Positions 47,753 through 60,705 of a stretch of 64,000 nucleotides of DNA are shown one piece after another. The notes under the pieces were generated by a model. That model searched no databases and was not told the DNA's origin. It saw only the letters and a program-made list of their open reading frames with translations. Origin of the DNA: Bretschneidera sinensis (Eukaryota; Streptophyta; Magnoliopsida; Brassicales; Akaniaceae); assembly GCA_023935145.1 (NCBI GenBank), contig CM043698.1:64936001-65000000 (forward strand). The letters are read 5' to 3'. Within the stretch, counting starts at the first letter, position 1. Every line of letters starts with the position of its first letter. Position numbers and translations under genes: made by a program.

Positions 47753-48990
47753 TAAGCTCACTAGCATATGAATCTAGCAACCCTCCTTGGTTCAGATTTT
47801 TATAAGATAACGAGAATAATCTGAATGTGAAAAAAGGGAATAAGATCAACAAAGGTGCCACTTCTTCATCATATTAAAGGACACACTGATGAACTACACA
47901 GAAAGATCTAATTTAGTTTCATGGTACACGTGTAGTTATGTTTAAAGAACTTCCTTTGTCTGCTGATGAGGTTATCAATATTGACCTCTTTCACTCTCAA
48001 CTCTTAACTAGGATCAACCATAAGGAAATTTCATAAATAAAAAGTCCATACCCTAGACATGAGCTCAGGTTCTCAAGCGTGTGCAAAGCTAATAATATAA
48101 CCATTGTTTCAACACACAGACGTTTTCATTATAATCTATTCAAGTGAATTGACTGAATTTGCACATTATTGCATATTCTAGTAACCATCAATCTTCAATG
48201 ACTAAAGAATTCAAAAGAATGACCAACACTATCATATAAAAATCCTTCTCATTTCCCATTGGTCTCAAAAGCCCACAAAAACGGTTTGCACATCTTCTAA
48301 GCCATTGGGTATGGTCAAATTACTTAGAGAGGAAAATATAATCAAAGTCAGCTAAAATTATCAGCCTATATAGCTCCAAATTTCATTCATCATAACAGGG
48401 AAGGAAAATTTTCATCCCTTTTGAATAAATACAGCATTGCAAATTGTAGTGAGACAAAATTTAAAATTAACGTTTTTATAAATAGCATACATGGTAACTT
48501 ATCATAAACATGCAGATTAAATCAGATTACAAAAACATGAATTATGCAGCCTACTTGATACGCAAAAGAATAATAGCGATTTAACCAGCTTCTATTGTAC
48601 CCAAAAGAAATTGAAAAACCAGGTTATTGGACATAAAAACTCCATAAAATTAGATTTTTGAGACAAATCTTCAAAAAATAAAATGCCAAGTTTAATTCTG
48701 TGAACACATTACTTATACGAACAAGCTTAGGTAATCAAAAGAAGAAAATACACATCGCAAAGCAACCCTAACTGATATTAAACGTTTGCAACCGAGAAAC
48801 TGCAAAGCTATTAAGAACCAAATCTGAGTTAAAAGGGAATAATGCCATATTAGCACCCAAATACAAAGGTATATGATGATATATACACGCATACATACAA
48901 TATACGTATACACACAGAGGGAGAGAAGAGAGAGAGACCTGAGTTGATGGCGCGAAAGGGAAAATCTAGAGAGTTGGTAGGTGGTAAAAT
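47753..48990 (-). promoter_or_regulatory. 5' untranslated exon, UTR intron and promoter edge of the bZIP gene
   Basis: At 48939 the minus strand reads CATCAACTCAG followed by GTCTCT, a good donor ending a non-coding exon (about 48939-48980). A matching acceptor (TTTTTTCACATTCAG) lies near 47822, which would remove an intron of about 1.1 kb before the start codon at 47752. Such leader introns are common in plant regulatory genes. Transcript ends are inferred. Confidence 0.55.
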
Positions 48991-50230
48991 TGGGAGTACT
49001 ATTATGAACTGTACTGTTATATACTATTTTATTAGGCCTATATTTCCAAATCCTAATTTGAAATGGAAATTATAGCAACGGTTGAGATCATCTCGTTGAT
49101 ATCTATCTACGGTCCATGACCGATAACTTCTCACTGCTTGAGCCCTGATAAAGAAAAATCAACACATGGTCCACTTGAAATCCTCTTTTAACGTCAAAAA
49201 AGGAAAAGTTAATGGGTTATCTTTTAATACGTCACCGCACTGAAACCCTCTTTTCCTAACAATTCTTTTTCCACCTGTCCGCTTCCTAATGGTCAAAACT
49301 GCGACTGTAATTAAGCTAAGCACCCTGAGGAAGAATTTGGCCCAAAAGTTCCTATTTGAAATCTAACCAAGTATTCCTTTATTATAAGTTAGGGCAAAAT
49401 ACAAATTTACTCTAAAGATTTTATGATTAGGTAAATTTAACTTTAGGTTTTGAAAAAGTATTAATTTGTTTTTGAATTTTATTTTTCACATTAATTAAGT
49501 CTTTCGTTCAATTCGATTAAACATCCCAAACAAAGTTAAATTGACCTAAAAAATAAAACTCATGGGAAATTGGCATAAAAAAACAAAAGCTTGACATGCA
49601 TTTCACGTGTTTTTTTTATGGTCCAATTGGATGGAAGATCCAATTTATTTGAAAAATAAAACTCATAAGCAAATTGACACTCTCTTAAATTTAAAGTCAA
49701 ATTAATTCAATCGTAAAACCTTAAAGATAAATTTGTTTTCTTCCTAAAATATATTAACATTCCAAAATCTAACAAATCAAAATTGCTTTAATATTTTCTA
49801 ACGTGAAATAGAAAAGTCTAAATGTTAAAATATCGTAAGCTAATTTTGAAACTTCAATGTTATTTTTCTAAATATAATTAGGATTAAAGACATTTTTAGT
49901 CTATAAATTTATTTAGGACTTCCAATTTGGTTTTATATTCTCTTACATGCATCAATTTTATCTCAATAGACAAAAGTGTTGTTGGTCTCGTGTGGAGACA
50001 TCCTTTTCTTTTATCTTTAAAAGATGAACTCAACAGAGGTTAAACCCGTGGGAGCTGAATACTTAAAGCATCTTCAAACAAAATGTAATTCAATCCCAAA
50101 GATGGATTAATAAAACTCTAAAGACCTTCTCGACTATAACCCAAATCCGCTATGAAATCAACACCTATGTTACCTTTTCTCAAAATATGACTAATCGTAC
50201 AGGATAAGAACCTGTCAACCAAAGCTCAAC
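48991..50230. other. Intergenic DNA with one MITE candidate
   Basis: No gene recognised. Contains the small inverted-repeat element at 49392-49745 listed separately. The remainder is AT-rich. Confidence 0.5.
49392..49745. mobile_element. MITE candidate with about 60-bp terminal inverted repeats
   Basis: The left end GGGCAAAATACAAATTTACT, running on through CTAAAGATTTTATGATTA, is mirrored at the right end by TCGTAAAACC, TTAAAGATAAATTTG and TTTTCTTCC. The size of about 350 bp and lack of coding fit a non-autonomous DNA element. No clear target duplication. Confidence 0.5.
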
Positions 50231-51770
50231 AATCCTAAATGAGAGTGCCAAGGCAATAGAACTAAGCATACCCCTTATTAACCAGGTGAACTGCACTGGC
50301 TGAATCAAATTCGAGCACCACATTTGTCAACCCTTTCACCGTTGCAATCTGCAATCCCTGACGAATACCCATTACCTCTATCTGTAAGATGCCACAACGT
50401 CCTAAGCCCAATGCAAAACCCTCCAACCATCGCCTTGTATAATCCCGAAACAGGCCCCCACGAGACACTAGACCAGAATCAGTAACCCAACTACCATCCA
50501 TGTTAATCTTGATCGCTTCCATGGGAGGAGGAGACCAAGAGATTTGCCTCAAAGGTCGGGTCATCCTAGGACTTGGGTGTTCTCTAAAGGACAAATGTAG
50601 GTCCTTTTCCAGATTGTCAATTTCAAACCGAAGGAAAGCAAGACTCAATGTTTAGCTAGCTATAACTTGTTGATTTTGAGCCGTCCAACACAACCAAGCT
50701 CTAGCCAGGAATTTCAAACCTCTCTGCTCAGTTCCCCAAACCCCACCTCTATCATGAATATTCCAAAGAACCCAATCCACAAGAGAAAGGGAGAAGAAAG
50801 GAATATGGAAATGCAAAGGGATTACATCTTGCCAAACTTATTTGGACAACGGGCAATCCCGAAGAATATGCATGACCATCTCAAGCGTACAATCATATTG
50901 ATCACAATGGGTATGAGGAATAATCCCGCTACCACCACGCACTTCATTCGATAACAATCTGTTTCGAACCACCAGCCATAAGAACACCTTCTATTTTTTA
51001 GGGCAATGCATCTGCTATAACCAAGACCATGATGTATTATTCTTTGATGGATTAACGCCCTCCAACAGAAGAGAATATGCGGATTTAGCAATGAATCGAC
51101 ATCAGCAATACCATTCCAAATCAGCTTATCTTCCATCCCATAAAAAATAGGAATGGAAATAGCAATAATACGAATAATTACCTCATGAGGGAGATAGGAC
51201 CGTAGATGATGCAGAACCCAAGTCCTATTACTGTCAATAATATCTTAGATCCTCTTCACCAACAACAATCAAAACCCTGTCAAGATCTCTAAGAGCAAAA
51301 TGACCAATCCACTTATCATTCTATAAAGAAGTATTATACCCATTACCTATATGAGAAATCAACCCTTTTCAAAGGCAAGGAATAAACTTGAGAATGGTGC
51401 GCTAAACATGAGAAGTAGAGGGGGAAAGAGAGATCGAAAGAAAATCCACATCCCTTAGATATTTTTGTCTCACTATTTGTACCTAAAGAGAGTTAGTATT
51501 CGAATCTGCCAAGCAAGTTTTGCCAACAGGGCATCATTAACGTCACGGGATTTCTAACGTCAAGGCCACCTTTTGCTTTCGGTTGACAAATGGTATCCCA
51601 ACTAACCAAGTGAACTTTTTTGACATCCATCGAGTCTCCCCAAATAAAATCCCGATTCAACTTGTCTAACTTGTTACATGTACTTCGATGAAGATAATTT
51701 GTTTGCATGTTGGGACATATCTTAGTTTCCACAAACATACAAACTTTTTACATTTTAATTTGTGACTACT
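50230..51770 (-). mobile_element. LINE remnant: C-terminal RT, zinc-binding and RNase H parts
   Basis: Minus-strand blocks in order: 51738-51493 (CNKLDKLNRDFIWGD, HLVSWDTICQPKAKGGLDVRN), the end of the LINE RT; about 51136-50950 (ILFCWRALIHQR and a Cys-rich stretch), the zinc-binding RVT domain; and 50648-50262 (INMDGSW, then GVLFRD-like and EFDSASAVHLVN), the RNase H-like domain. Frames are broken by stops and shifts. 5' truncation is typical of LINE copies. Same orientation as the LINE at 8.7-10.5 kb, but the retained parts do not overlap, so relatedness cannot be judged. Confidence 0.8.
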
Positions 51771-52250
51771 TTTAATACAATTATTATTCTCAAACAATAA
51801 ATGTTAAACCACTAATGATAACAATTTTATTAAAAATTATTTTAAAAATTCGCAATAAAAACAAAAATTAAACCAAACAATTCTAAAGAGAAATCGGAGC
51901 TAGTGGCCGAGTCTCTTACTCAATCACATCTATTTTTAAATTTCTTTGTAGTTTAGTGATGGCGTATAAAGTGTAAAAAAATCATTTGCTTTATATTTTG
52001 TGGTAAAATATATATTTTTAATGATAAATTTATATTTTCAATGATAAAAATAAAATTACAAACGAATAAAATAAAAAAACCCACTAAAAATATAAATTTA
52101 CCACTGGTTATACCATAAAATAAATAAGTAAGATTTTTTTTCACCAAAGCGCAATCACATTAGTGGTAAGTGGTAACATATTTTTGTTGAAAATTTGTTC
52201 TCGTCTTTATTTATTCTTCTCATTCTAGATTAAGCTTCCAGAAAAGAATA
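51771..52250. other. AT-rich spacer
   Basis: No coding pattern or repeat structure recognised. Its right part should hold the former promoter of the PPPDE gene. Confidence 0.5.
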
Positions 52251-53334
52251 CTAGATTCTGTAGACAAAAGACCGACCAATTTTTGTGGGTTTCAAGCACA
52301 ACACACACTTCACTCTCACTCTCACTCTCACTCTCAGGTGCTCTCTCCGACTCTCTGTGCTCTTATAATGGCTGCCCTGCATCTTCGATAGAGGCATTGT
52401 TCCCTTCATACTGTGATATGGGGTCATGGATCTTTTCTGTGAAAAGGTAAGTGGGTGTTTTGATTCTCATTTTTCCCTTATTGGGTTTGCTTTCTCTTTT
52501 GCAATGTATCTCTTGATTTGCAGTATTCTTTCCCTTTTGATGCGTTTGGCTTGGTTTTTTTTCATGTCTTGTGTTCCTTGGTTGCTTTGGTCTATTGACT
52601 ATCAGTATTTATGTTCTAATTGTTTACGCAAGATTTGTTTGTTAACTTACGTTTACTTTTCTTCTAAATCTGATCGGCCTCCTTGAAATATTTATGAATG
52701 TAATTTCTTTTGTGGGTAAGCTATGTTTTTTTTCTTCTCTATCTATATAGGTAAATTCCATGACCAAATTGCCATGAATTTCCTCGATCTTTGACAGGGC
52801 AATACATTCTTGTACTGTCTTTCCGGTCCAAACTTAAAACTTCATTTACTCTACTAATAAATAATTTTATCTTAAGTTCTCTTTATGGGAATGCAAAGCT
52901 TGAAACTTAATTAATCCGGGGCATAGTTCTGGATCTCTTGGGGAACAAGACTCCTGGGTCAAAACTGTTTCTGGGACTAAGAATATGATGAATTTGTTCG
53001 AGTAAGAATGAAGTAACCTAGCATCTGCTTTGGTAGCTGTCAGAATCTCCCAGTTAATTTGCTTCTCTGTATAAATTATAAATGTGTAGTTAAACTAGAA
53101 ATCATCGCTCGTAATTTACCCAAGTATAGGGTCGTTGAATGGTACTTTTGTGAGCCGAACACAGTCTCTTAGTTTTTCATGACAATCTGCAGCATCTTCA
53201 AGTTTAAGTTTTTGTTTCATGAAGTCAATACTCAGATGTAATTAGTCTAGCCTGCTTATTATTGATGGGATTGTCACCCTATGTGCTTAAAGAGGGCAAC
53301 AAAGTTGGTAGCAGATGGATGAATGGGAATCCTA

Positions 53335-55542
53335 AAACTATTAGGGAAAATTACATTTATTCACCAATAGTATGACATAACCTATAGATAAAGACCCATA
53401 GTTTCAAAACCTATAGATACTCCCTTTGTCGTATTCACAGTTTCATTTTATGTGACACTTGGCTCCCCACCGTCAAGTTTTTGTTAGTAAAAGACGTTAA
53501 ATCCGATCAAAAAGCACTGTGTTAGCAATAAATTGGAAATAACCCCAAAACACCCTTTAGCCCATTTTACTTCTTATATATATATATATATTGATTTTAA
53601 TGGTTAACTCTCTCTCTCTCTCTCATTTCTTCCCCTCGTCTTACCCTGTTTTTTTCTCTCTCTTCCCCTCTTTTCTCTCTCTTTTCTTTTTCTTTATTAA
53701 ATAGATAAAAAACTAAATATCATTAATTAAATAAAGAATTAGATTTAATGATATTTCATATTGATTCAGTTGTCATCTTTCATCTCAGAGTTAGATATGA
53801 TCTGAATTATTCGTCAGCAATTATTATTAGAACAATGTTATAATACTCTCCAGCTCATTCCTGTCTTTTCGAAACTCAAAGAACCCAGTCATAATCTCAA
53901 AAACAATGCTTCACAGGGAATGGAACATGCTAGGAACCCAGCCATATTTTGAACTCATTATTAACTGGAATCTCAACCTCAACACAAAATAGAGTTACCC
54001 AAAAATTGCTGAAGCGAAGTTGAAATCTGTTATTTCTTCTCCCTTTTAGCATGAAGTATTCAGATGCAACTGGTGCTCAAAACTCTGCTAGCTTTTACTT
54101 TTCTTATAAATTTTCTCATAACAAATGAAGTAGAGGCTCTACTACCTGTAATAGCAATGCTGCTTCAGTTCAGTCCTCAAGAGGTGAAGTTTCTGCTTTT
54201 CTTCTTGATGCGACATTGTTTCTTTAAAATCAGTATTTAGAAGAACAAAAGAAGTTGGATTAATATGGATGCTTCCTGGACCTGAATTCAGTGAATATTA
54301 AGTTCATACTTTTTCAATCAAATGGGTTGGAATCAAATGGTGTTTACTTGTCAATTATACCAATGGCCTTCGAATGTCTTAAGTTCAGTCGCCTTTGAGG
54401 GGGTGAATTGCCTGTAGTTTTATCAAGAACACTAAGACAACATTTAACATGCATCCAGTGGTTTCAGGCCATCATAGTGTGTCAAAGCTTACACTGTGAT
54501 AGCTTGTGTTACGTTTTCCATTGAGTGGTAACTCTCGGGTTTTAGTTATAATGTTGTAGTTGTATAATCAAGCGTAAATATTAAATTTGCATTGTCTACT
54601 ATCTCCTGCAGCTCAACTGTCTGCTAATATTGATGCGTTCTATATGCAAATGCAGATGCAGAAGTGTCAACATGCCTACCGCAGCTCTACAAATGTTCCA
54701 CCAAGCCAGCAAGCGATGCTTCAGGATCAGCGCGATCTGTTTTCTCAAGATTTTTGTTTTCTTAGTATCACAAATCAAACAGTGATTACAAATCCAAAAC
54801 CCAAAAAGACAAGCAAAGCAAAACATAACCAAAGCTCAATCAAACCCCAAATAAACAAAATAAATGTCACAGCAAAATTGAAATCTAAAACGCCTTAATT
54901 TGGTTGCTCGTATGGTTTTGTGCCTTAGTCTAGTGCTCGTTGCATGGAGATTTTGAGGAAATTTGGGTTTTCTGTTTATGGATGTGTGACAATTTGGGTT
55001 TATAGGTTTTAAAAAAAGTACTTATATGGTTGTGGTTTAGGTGTTTTGTTGCACCATGATTTCACATCTTTGTGATTGTACCCAAAAATTGTTGAAGAGA
55101 GAAAATTAGAGGCAAAAAAACAAACATTCGAAATGCCGCTGATGGTATAATTAGCTACAGATAGACAAAGAGATGATGGACACTGAAAGAAAGGATAGTG
55201 AGACAGAAAGTTCTTGAAACTGACCTAGCAGGAAAGGAAAGAGAATAGAGAGAAAGCGAAAAGAAAGAAAGATAATCAGATCTAGGATGAAGTAGTCCCT
55301 GTGGGTATGAGTGTGGAGGGATTCTCTCGCAAGGGGGAGGGGAAGAGAGAGAATGTGTGTGATGAAATGTTGACTTACGATCTGATAGGGTAATATAAAT
55401 GGGGGCAATTGAGTCTTATTTAACAAAGGCTTAACAGTTAGTCCTGGTCAAAGAAGGTATCTATTTATTTTGAAAATACAGGTCCTAATATGTAAGTTAG
55501 GCCATAGTATGGGCGAGTAAATGTAATTTTCCCAAACTATTA
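53335..55542. mobile_element. MULE with perfect 9-bp target duplication
   Basis: The element runs 53344-55533 (2190 bp), flanked by identical AAACTATTA at 53335-53343 and 55534-55542. Its ends are inverted copies starting GGGAAAATTACATTTA, and similarity continues for at least 100-190 bases into each side. This is the usual signature of plant Mutator-like elements. No transposase was recognised, so it is non-autonomous. It lies in the first intron of the PPPDE pseudogene. The interior holds (TA)n and (CT)n runs and unrecognised DNA. Confidence 0.9.
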
Positions 55543-57589
55543 TAATTCTTTATTTTTTGGTTCTCCAAACTAGTATGATTTGAGGATGATACATCTGGGA
55601 GGACTTAAAGGTGGCTTCATTTGTTGCCAGTTCATATGATTGAGATGAACTCATCATTTGTGACCATTCTCTGTGATAAACTAACAAAGAGGAGAAATGT
55701 GATGCGATCTGGAAATTTGACAAGGACTATGGGAGACCAAAAGGTTTAGTGTAGGTAGTGAGTGAATGTCTAATTTTCATGTGATTGAACATTAGGTTTG
55801 ACCCTTGAATAGAGTAAATCAGTTCAATGGAAATTTATTTGTAGCAGTATGGATCATAAAGGGTGTATATTACCTAAACATGTCGAGACGTTTCTTGTAA
55901 AAGATGAAGAAGATCGTCTGTACATTTTTCGTATAAACAATGATCTTGGAGAAATCTTCAAAGATATAATGCCCAAAAGATGCTTGAAGTCTTGTAGGAC
56001 TTTGAAGGGAAGTGTGTCATGTGGATTATCTGTGGGCTTGTTTATTAGCATGTACTTGATATAATTAAATCACGTTGAGCTTGTTAAAATTTTTTGTGAC
56101 ATGAAGAACTATAACTATTAATCTTTTGTTTCAAAATTACTTCTGAAGTAAGTAAAGGGTTCACGGGTGTTGATTATGCAGATAGGTATGATAAACCTGA
56201 AAGATCATTGGTTCCTGCTTCTAGCTCTAGATTCTTGTCACGTTTTCTGTATGTAGAATTGATGATATTTGTGTTTCCATATTTGCAGGCTGCAACTAGG
56301 AATTGACAGATCCCTGGTTTCACGAATGAACATTAAATTGGGACCGAAGGACAGCTGGTGCTCTATTGTGCCTCTTCGTTTTAGAGGCAGTTCTACTACC
56401 TTTTTTTGCGTGTTCCCAAAAGTGAAGTCAGCATGCTGTAGTCCAGGAAACTCTCCAGTCTATCTTAATGTATACGACTTAATGGCTATGTCTATTGGGC
56501 AGGTCTGTGAATCTTTCATACTGGGGTGGAAGGTTAGCTTGCCTTCTCTATTATACACTCTTCTTGATCATGAATATTATTTTCTAGTGGTATCTTTTGG
56601 ACTATTCCGTTTGTTATCTAGAATCATAAAGCATTTGATGTTTTGCATTCCATTGAGTTTTGAATGAAAATTATATAGTCATGTATCATTAATTGCAAAA
56701 GCAACAATTATTTTATTTAGTTATTTTCGCTAGGAGGTATGTAACTTATGGATGATAGGGATTTCCCATTCAGTGCCTCTAGGGGACACATATGGCATCC
56801 GAAGATAGGGAGTAGCGTCAATGGTCAAGGAAAGAAACATAACTTTCTCAAATCTATTCAACCTAAAGCAGTAAGCCTTCTAAAAGTTTTTGGCTGAAAG
56901 TTAGGGTATGCATCAAGGAAGTAAAAGGTGTGTTTATTAGTTTGTCTCGAGTTAAGGAGGTCGGGGAGAGATGTGGAGTTTATGTAATATTTGAAAAGGA
57001 AAAGCGGGGGTATGCAAATTATACATAATGACATTTTGGGCATATAAGTCCATGATTTGGTCAGTATCAAATATTGTAACTGTGCTTAAAAATTTAATAT
57101 CTGCATTAATAATTATATAAGACAATAGTAAATGTTAATCACATGTTGTATGAACAGGCATGTAAAACCAGTTTCAAGTTCCCAACTGATGCAAGCAGAA
57201 ACACAAAATTAATTTCTCAAATGGCTTTGAAATTATATTTCGCTAAAATAATTTCTTTGTAATAATACTTAATTACTGTAATATAAAAAACTCTAATCAC
57301 ATGAGTAATCTTTTGCCATTTCTGATTTGAGTGAGGCTGCATAACTGTATAGCATCATAGCTTTTGTCACTCCCTCAAGCACATCTTTTGGTGTTTTGTC
57401 GGCCTTAATATTTTTTAGCTAAACCATCTCATTCCCAGTACCTACTGGTGACTTATCCATGTAAAGAACATTTTTGTTTATGATAAATATGTAAAGAATA
57501 AATTTTTAAATCCAATTTTTATTATAAATCTCCAAAAAAGTTTGACATGTTTCGCCAAAACCTCAATCCTTGCTAAGAAAATAGTTTCT

Positions 57590-57885
57590 TCTTTCCCCAA
57601 GGTTAGATTCCTTGTTTGACCAGATGCATGAATTATGTTAGAGCATGACTGTGTGCACATTTTGTAATTCCCCCCTCCGCACCTTGGATACTTCCCTTCC
57701 TTGAGGATCATTCCTCATTTCATCTACATACATGAACTTTAAAAGTTTGTGTGATTCCCCCACTCCACACCATGCTTCCTTCCCCAAGGATAAATTTCTT
57801 GGATTGTGTTTGTGTGTGTATGTTGACTCCCCTCCTCCACAGTACATATGTTTTTCTTTCCCAAGGAAAAATTCCTGGGTGCATT
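57590..57885. repeat. Diverged minisatellite, about 85-95 bp units
   Basis: Four related units, each with CTTCCCCAAGGA-like and CCCCCACTCCACACC-like blocks, start near 57594, 57690, 57778 and 57857. They lie in an intron of the PPPDE pseudogene. Confidence 0.6.
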
Positions 57886-59124
57886 TGTATGCATGACTTA
57901 TTTGGCATACACATGTTTGTATTCATGTGGATGCATTATCTTCACAACAACTAGGATGTGGAATTTCAATCAATTTGTTGGTCATATAAAGCATGGCAAT
58001 CAATTTGGCTAATAAATATATTTTTCCATCTTTGCTTTCTTCTTAAATGATGCAATATTTTCAGGATGTTGCAAATGGTTTCTGATTGTCCCTGTGCACA
58101 CTTACAGTTCACGGTGTAGAATATGCCTTTGGAGCACATGACTATCCAACAAGTGGTGTCTTTTAGGTTGAACCACGACAATGCCATGGATTCAAATTTA
58201 GGAAGTCAATATTCATGGGACAACATGTTTGGATCCTTTTGAGGTTTGAGAATTCATGGAGCAGCTGTCCGCCAGCTACCGTGGTGATATGTATCATCTG
58301 ATTGTTAAGAACTGCAACCATTTCTGTGAGGATATATGTTACAAGCTGACTGGGAACCCAATACCAAAACGGGTAAATCGTCTCGCAAGAATAGGTAAAT
58401 GCTACTGTTTAAAAAAATGAGTACTTTGAGCATGAATATTTTGGTTCATGGTGTATCGGATACATTGTCAAAGCTTCTCAAATCAGTGGACTATAAATGG
58501 ACGAATGTATCCAAAGATTTTGCACCTTCACTTTTTTCAGCCTTCTCATTGCCTCATGGTACTCCCCAATACACTAGTAGATACAGGTTACAGATTTAGT
58601 AGATATTAGGGCAGGAAACACTCGGGAGGCTTTCAGATACACCTTAAGGCTCAAATTTCCTTATAAAATGGTTGCCTGACATATTATTTTCATCGTAATT
58701 ACATCTCCCAGTTGATGTGATATTAGAAATACTGCTAAGCTTCTGTTTACTTTTTCCAGAAAGCTCAAAATGTTAAAGAGAATGTTCAGAGTTACATGTC
58801 CCATCTACTATACTTCTTCCTTAATTTTTGTCCCATAAAAATCGTTCCTTGGTCATTGGAAGTTATTCTTCAGCATCTCATTTATGTCATGCTTGTAGGT
58901 TCACTTTGCAATTGCATACTCCCTGAGCGCAACATGATCCGAGTTTCCAAGGACCTGACAGTGAAAAGAAGAGATTGAAAACTTCCTTCAGTTGCTTGTC
59001 AACAATCTCAATGCGTCAAAGGGAAGTATCAATGTCTTCATTGTTTCTGCACTCTCGCTATAAGGGCTGCCTACCACCGTGGGAGTTGAAAAGGTCTAAG
59101 AACAGTTCAATGAAGCAAGGATGA

Positions 59125-60705
59125 GAAGAATCTTTTACAGGAATCACATTCCTCAATCTGTCTTGAATTTTCTCCACCTTTTGCATCCATGAGTGGAATC
59201 TGTGCATGCATATTAATTTGAATGTCAAAAGAAAGGGCTTTACTGTATTGTTAGTTCTGCTTTTGCTAACCTCTGTGTATGAAGTTTGCTAGTTGTCTCT
59301 GTAAAATTGTATTCTGATGTTAGATATTGATGTTCAAAGTGCTATTCTTATAGCAGGAGAAGACCAATATAGATTGCCTAACTGTTTACATAGAACTTTC
59401 AACTCCTTTTAGCTACTTTTAGGTAACCAATTATTTTGTTCAACCATTTTATCCCATCTGACCTCGTCTAACCCTCTTATCCAATCTGACTGTTATGATG
59501 CTCGAATAGTAATTATGAGAATCTTGAGTAATAACGGGCAAGCGACAAAAATAAAAACTTTGATTTTTCTGTGCAATATTACGTTTTTTATTGGCTCATC
59601 TCATGTTGGACAAAATAATATGACAAAAATATTGGTTACATGTCATTATTCTTATTTTTATTGTGTTGGATGTTAATTAACTTGCCAAGATTGTCCTTTT
59701 TTCGCTGTAAAAATCCTTTTATTTCTTCTTACTGGTTTTGCTTGTTTTGTTTTGTTTGAAAAAAGAAAATTGAAAAACAAGGGGAAAGAAATACATTCTA
59801 GTATGTGATTTTGGTAGCCATGGAAGTGATGAATTCAACTTATATATTGATTAGCCCAAAATTGTGCTAAATGCATCTTGTATCTTAAGCATTATCCTAA
59901 CTGATGAAGAAGCTCGTCACGAGCTCCATCAATTCATTAAATATCCATTTAGAGCCAAAAATTATGAGATCTCTGGGAAGAAAAGCTGACTCTTTGAAAA
60001 TATATTAAAAAGGGCATGTGAATTAAATCTTCCCAGTTTTTATTCTTTTTGATAGACCGAAAATTAGTTAGGGAATACAGGCATGACCAAAACTTTAAAG
60101 TTAGAGATATCAATTTCCCGCTTAAAGATGGAGGTTTCAGCTTGCAGTATTGGGTGGGCTTAAAGTTAATTATTTTAAAAATTCCGTAAAATATATAATG
60201 AAATCAAATCAAATTATTTATTAATTAATATTTTAATTTAATTTTATAAATTTTTAAAAAATAAATTTCAACCTTGTTTTTAAGTTCCCGAACTACTCAG
60301 GCAAAAACGCTACGTTTGGGTATCACTTTCATTGAATGCTATTTTTGTTTTTTGTTTAAAAAAAAAATTAATTCATACAATCGTACACATTGTGCCAGCC
60401 GTGTCTCAGCCATTTCAGAGCGAAACACAGATCAAAAGTTAAGTCAACTCGAAGTCATCTAATTTCCATTTTCACTTCTTTTTGTTATAAATTTTTGTTG
60501 TTGGTGATTAGTTGTTCGTACTATTGTTTACTCACAGAAACTGGTACAAGATTCATAGTCTTTGATTATCACATCACCAATTCTTTTTGTTGTTGTTGCT
60601 GCTTTATATTCTCAAGTAGAACAGAGAATTCAATCATCTTTGCACAATTCTGGTAAATCTAAGGATTCAAATTGCAGTATTAGCTGAAACCCATTTTGAG
60701 TTTTG
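59125..60705. other. Intergenic DNA and promoter of the quinone reductase gene
   Basis: No gene recognised. 59500-60300 is AT-rich. The last few hundred bases are the probable promoter and leader of the downstream gene. Confidence 0.5.

Larger units (their letters stand above)
52251..59124 (+). pseudogene. PPPDE (deSI-like) peptidase pseudogene
   Basis: Likely exons: leader 52251-52447 (donor AAAAG/GTAAGT), then 56289-56532, 58108-58394 and 58899-59124. The coding begins at ATG 56326 (NIKLGPKDSW, FPKVKSA, SPVYLNVYDL) and runs through NGYVYWAG, IFHTGVE, VHGVEYAFGAHDYPTSGVF, YHLIVKNCNHFCEDICYKL and SLCNCILPE to GCLPPWELKRS. Intact relatives are papain-like isopeptidases with a His/Cys pair acting on small modifiers. 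Here the His (in FHTGVE) and Cys (in NCNHF) codons survive. The frame is destroyed by a small deletion before NGYVYW, a TGA after WAG-Leu, a TAG after GVF, a frameshift before TTCLDPF, a further TGA, and frame loss in the last exon. Intron 1 holds a MULE. Confidence 0.9.

Noticed and set aside
55849..56064. 71-codon plus-strand frame before the PPPDE exons
   Set aside because: No family recognised, no splice context linking it to the pseudogene; may be chance or a transposon scrap.
57478..57954. Cluster of overlapping short frames on both strands
   Set aside because: Produced by the diverged minisatellite; no conserved protein features.
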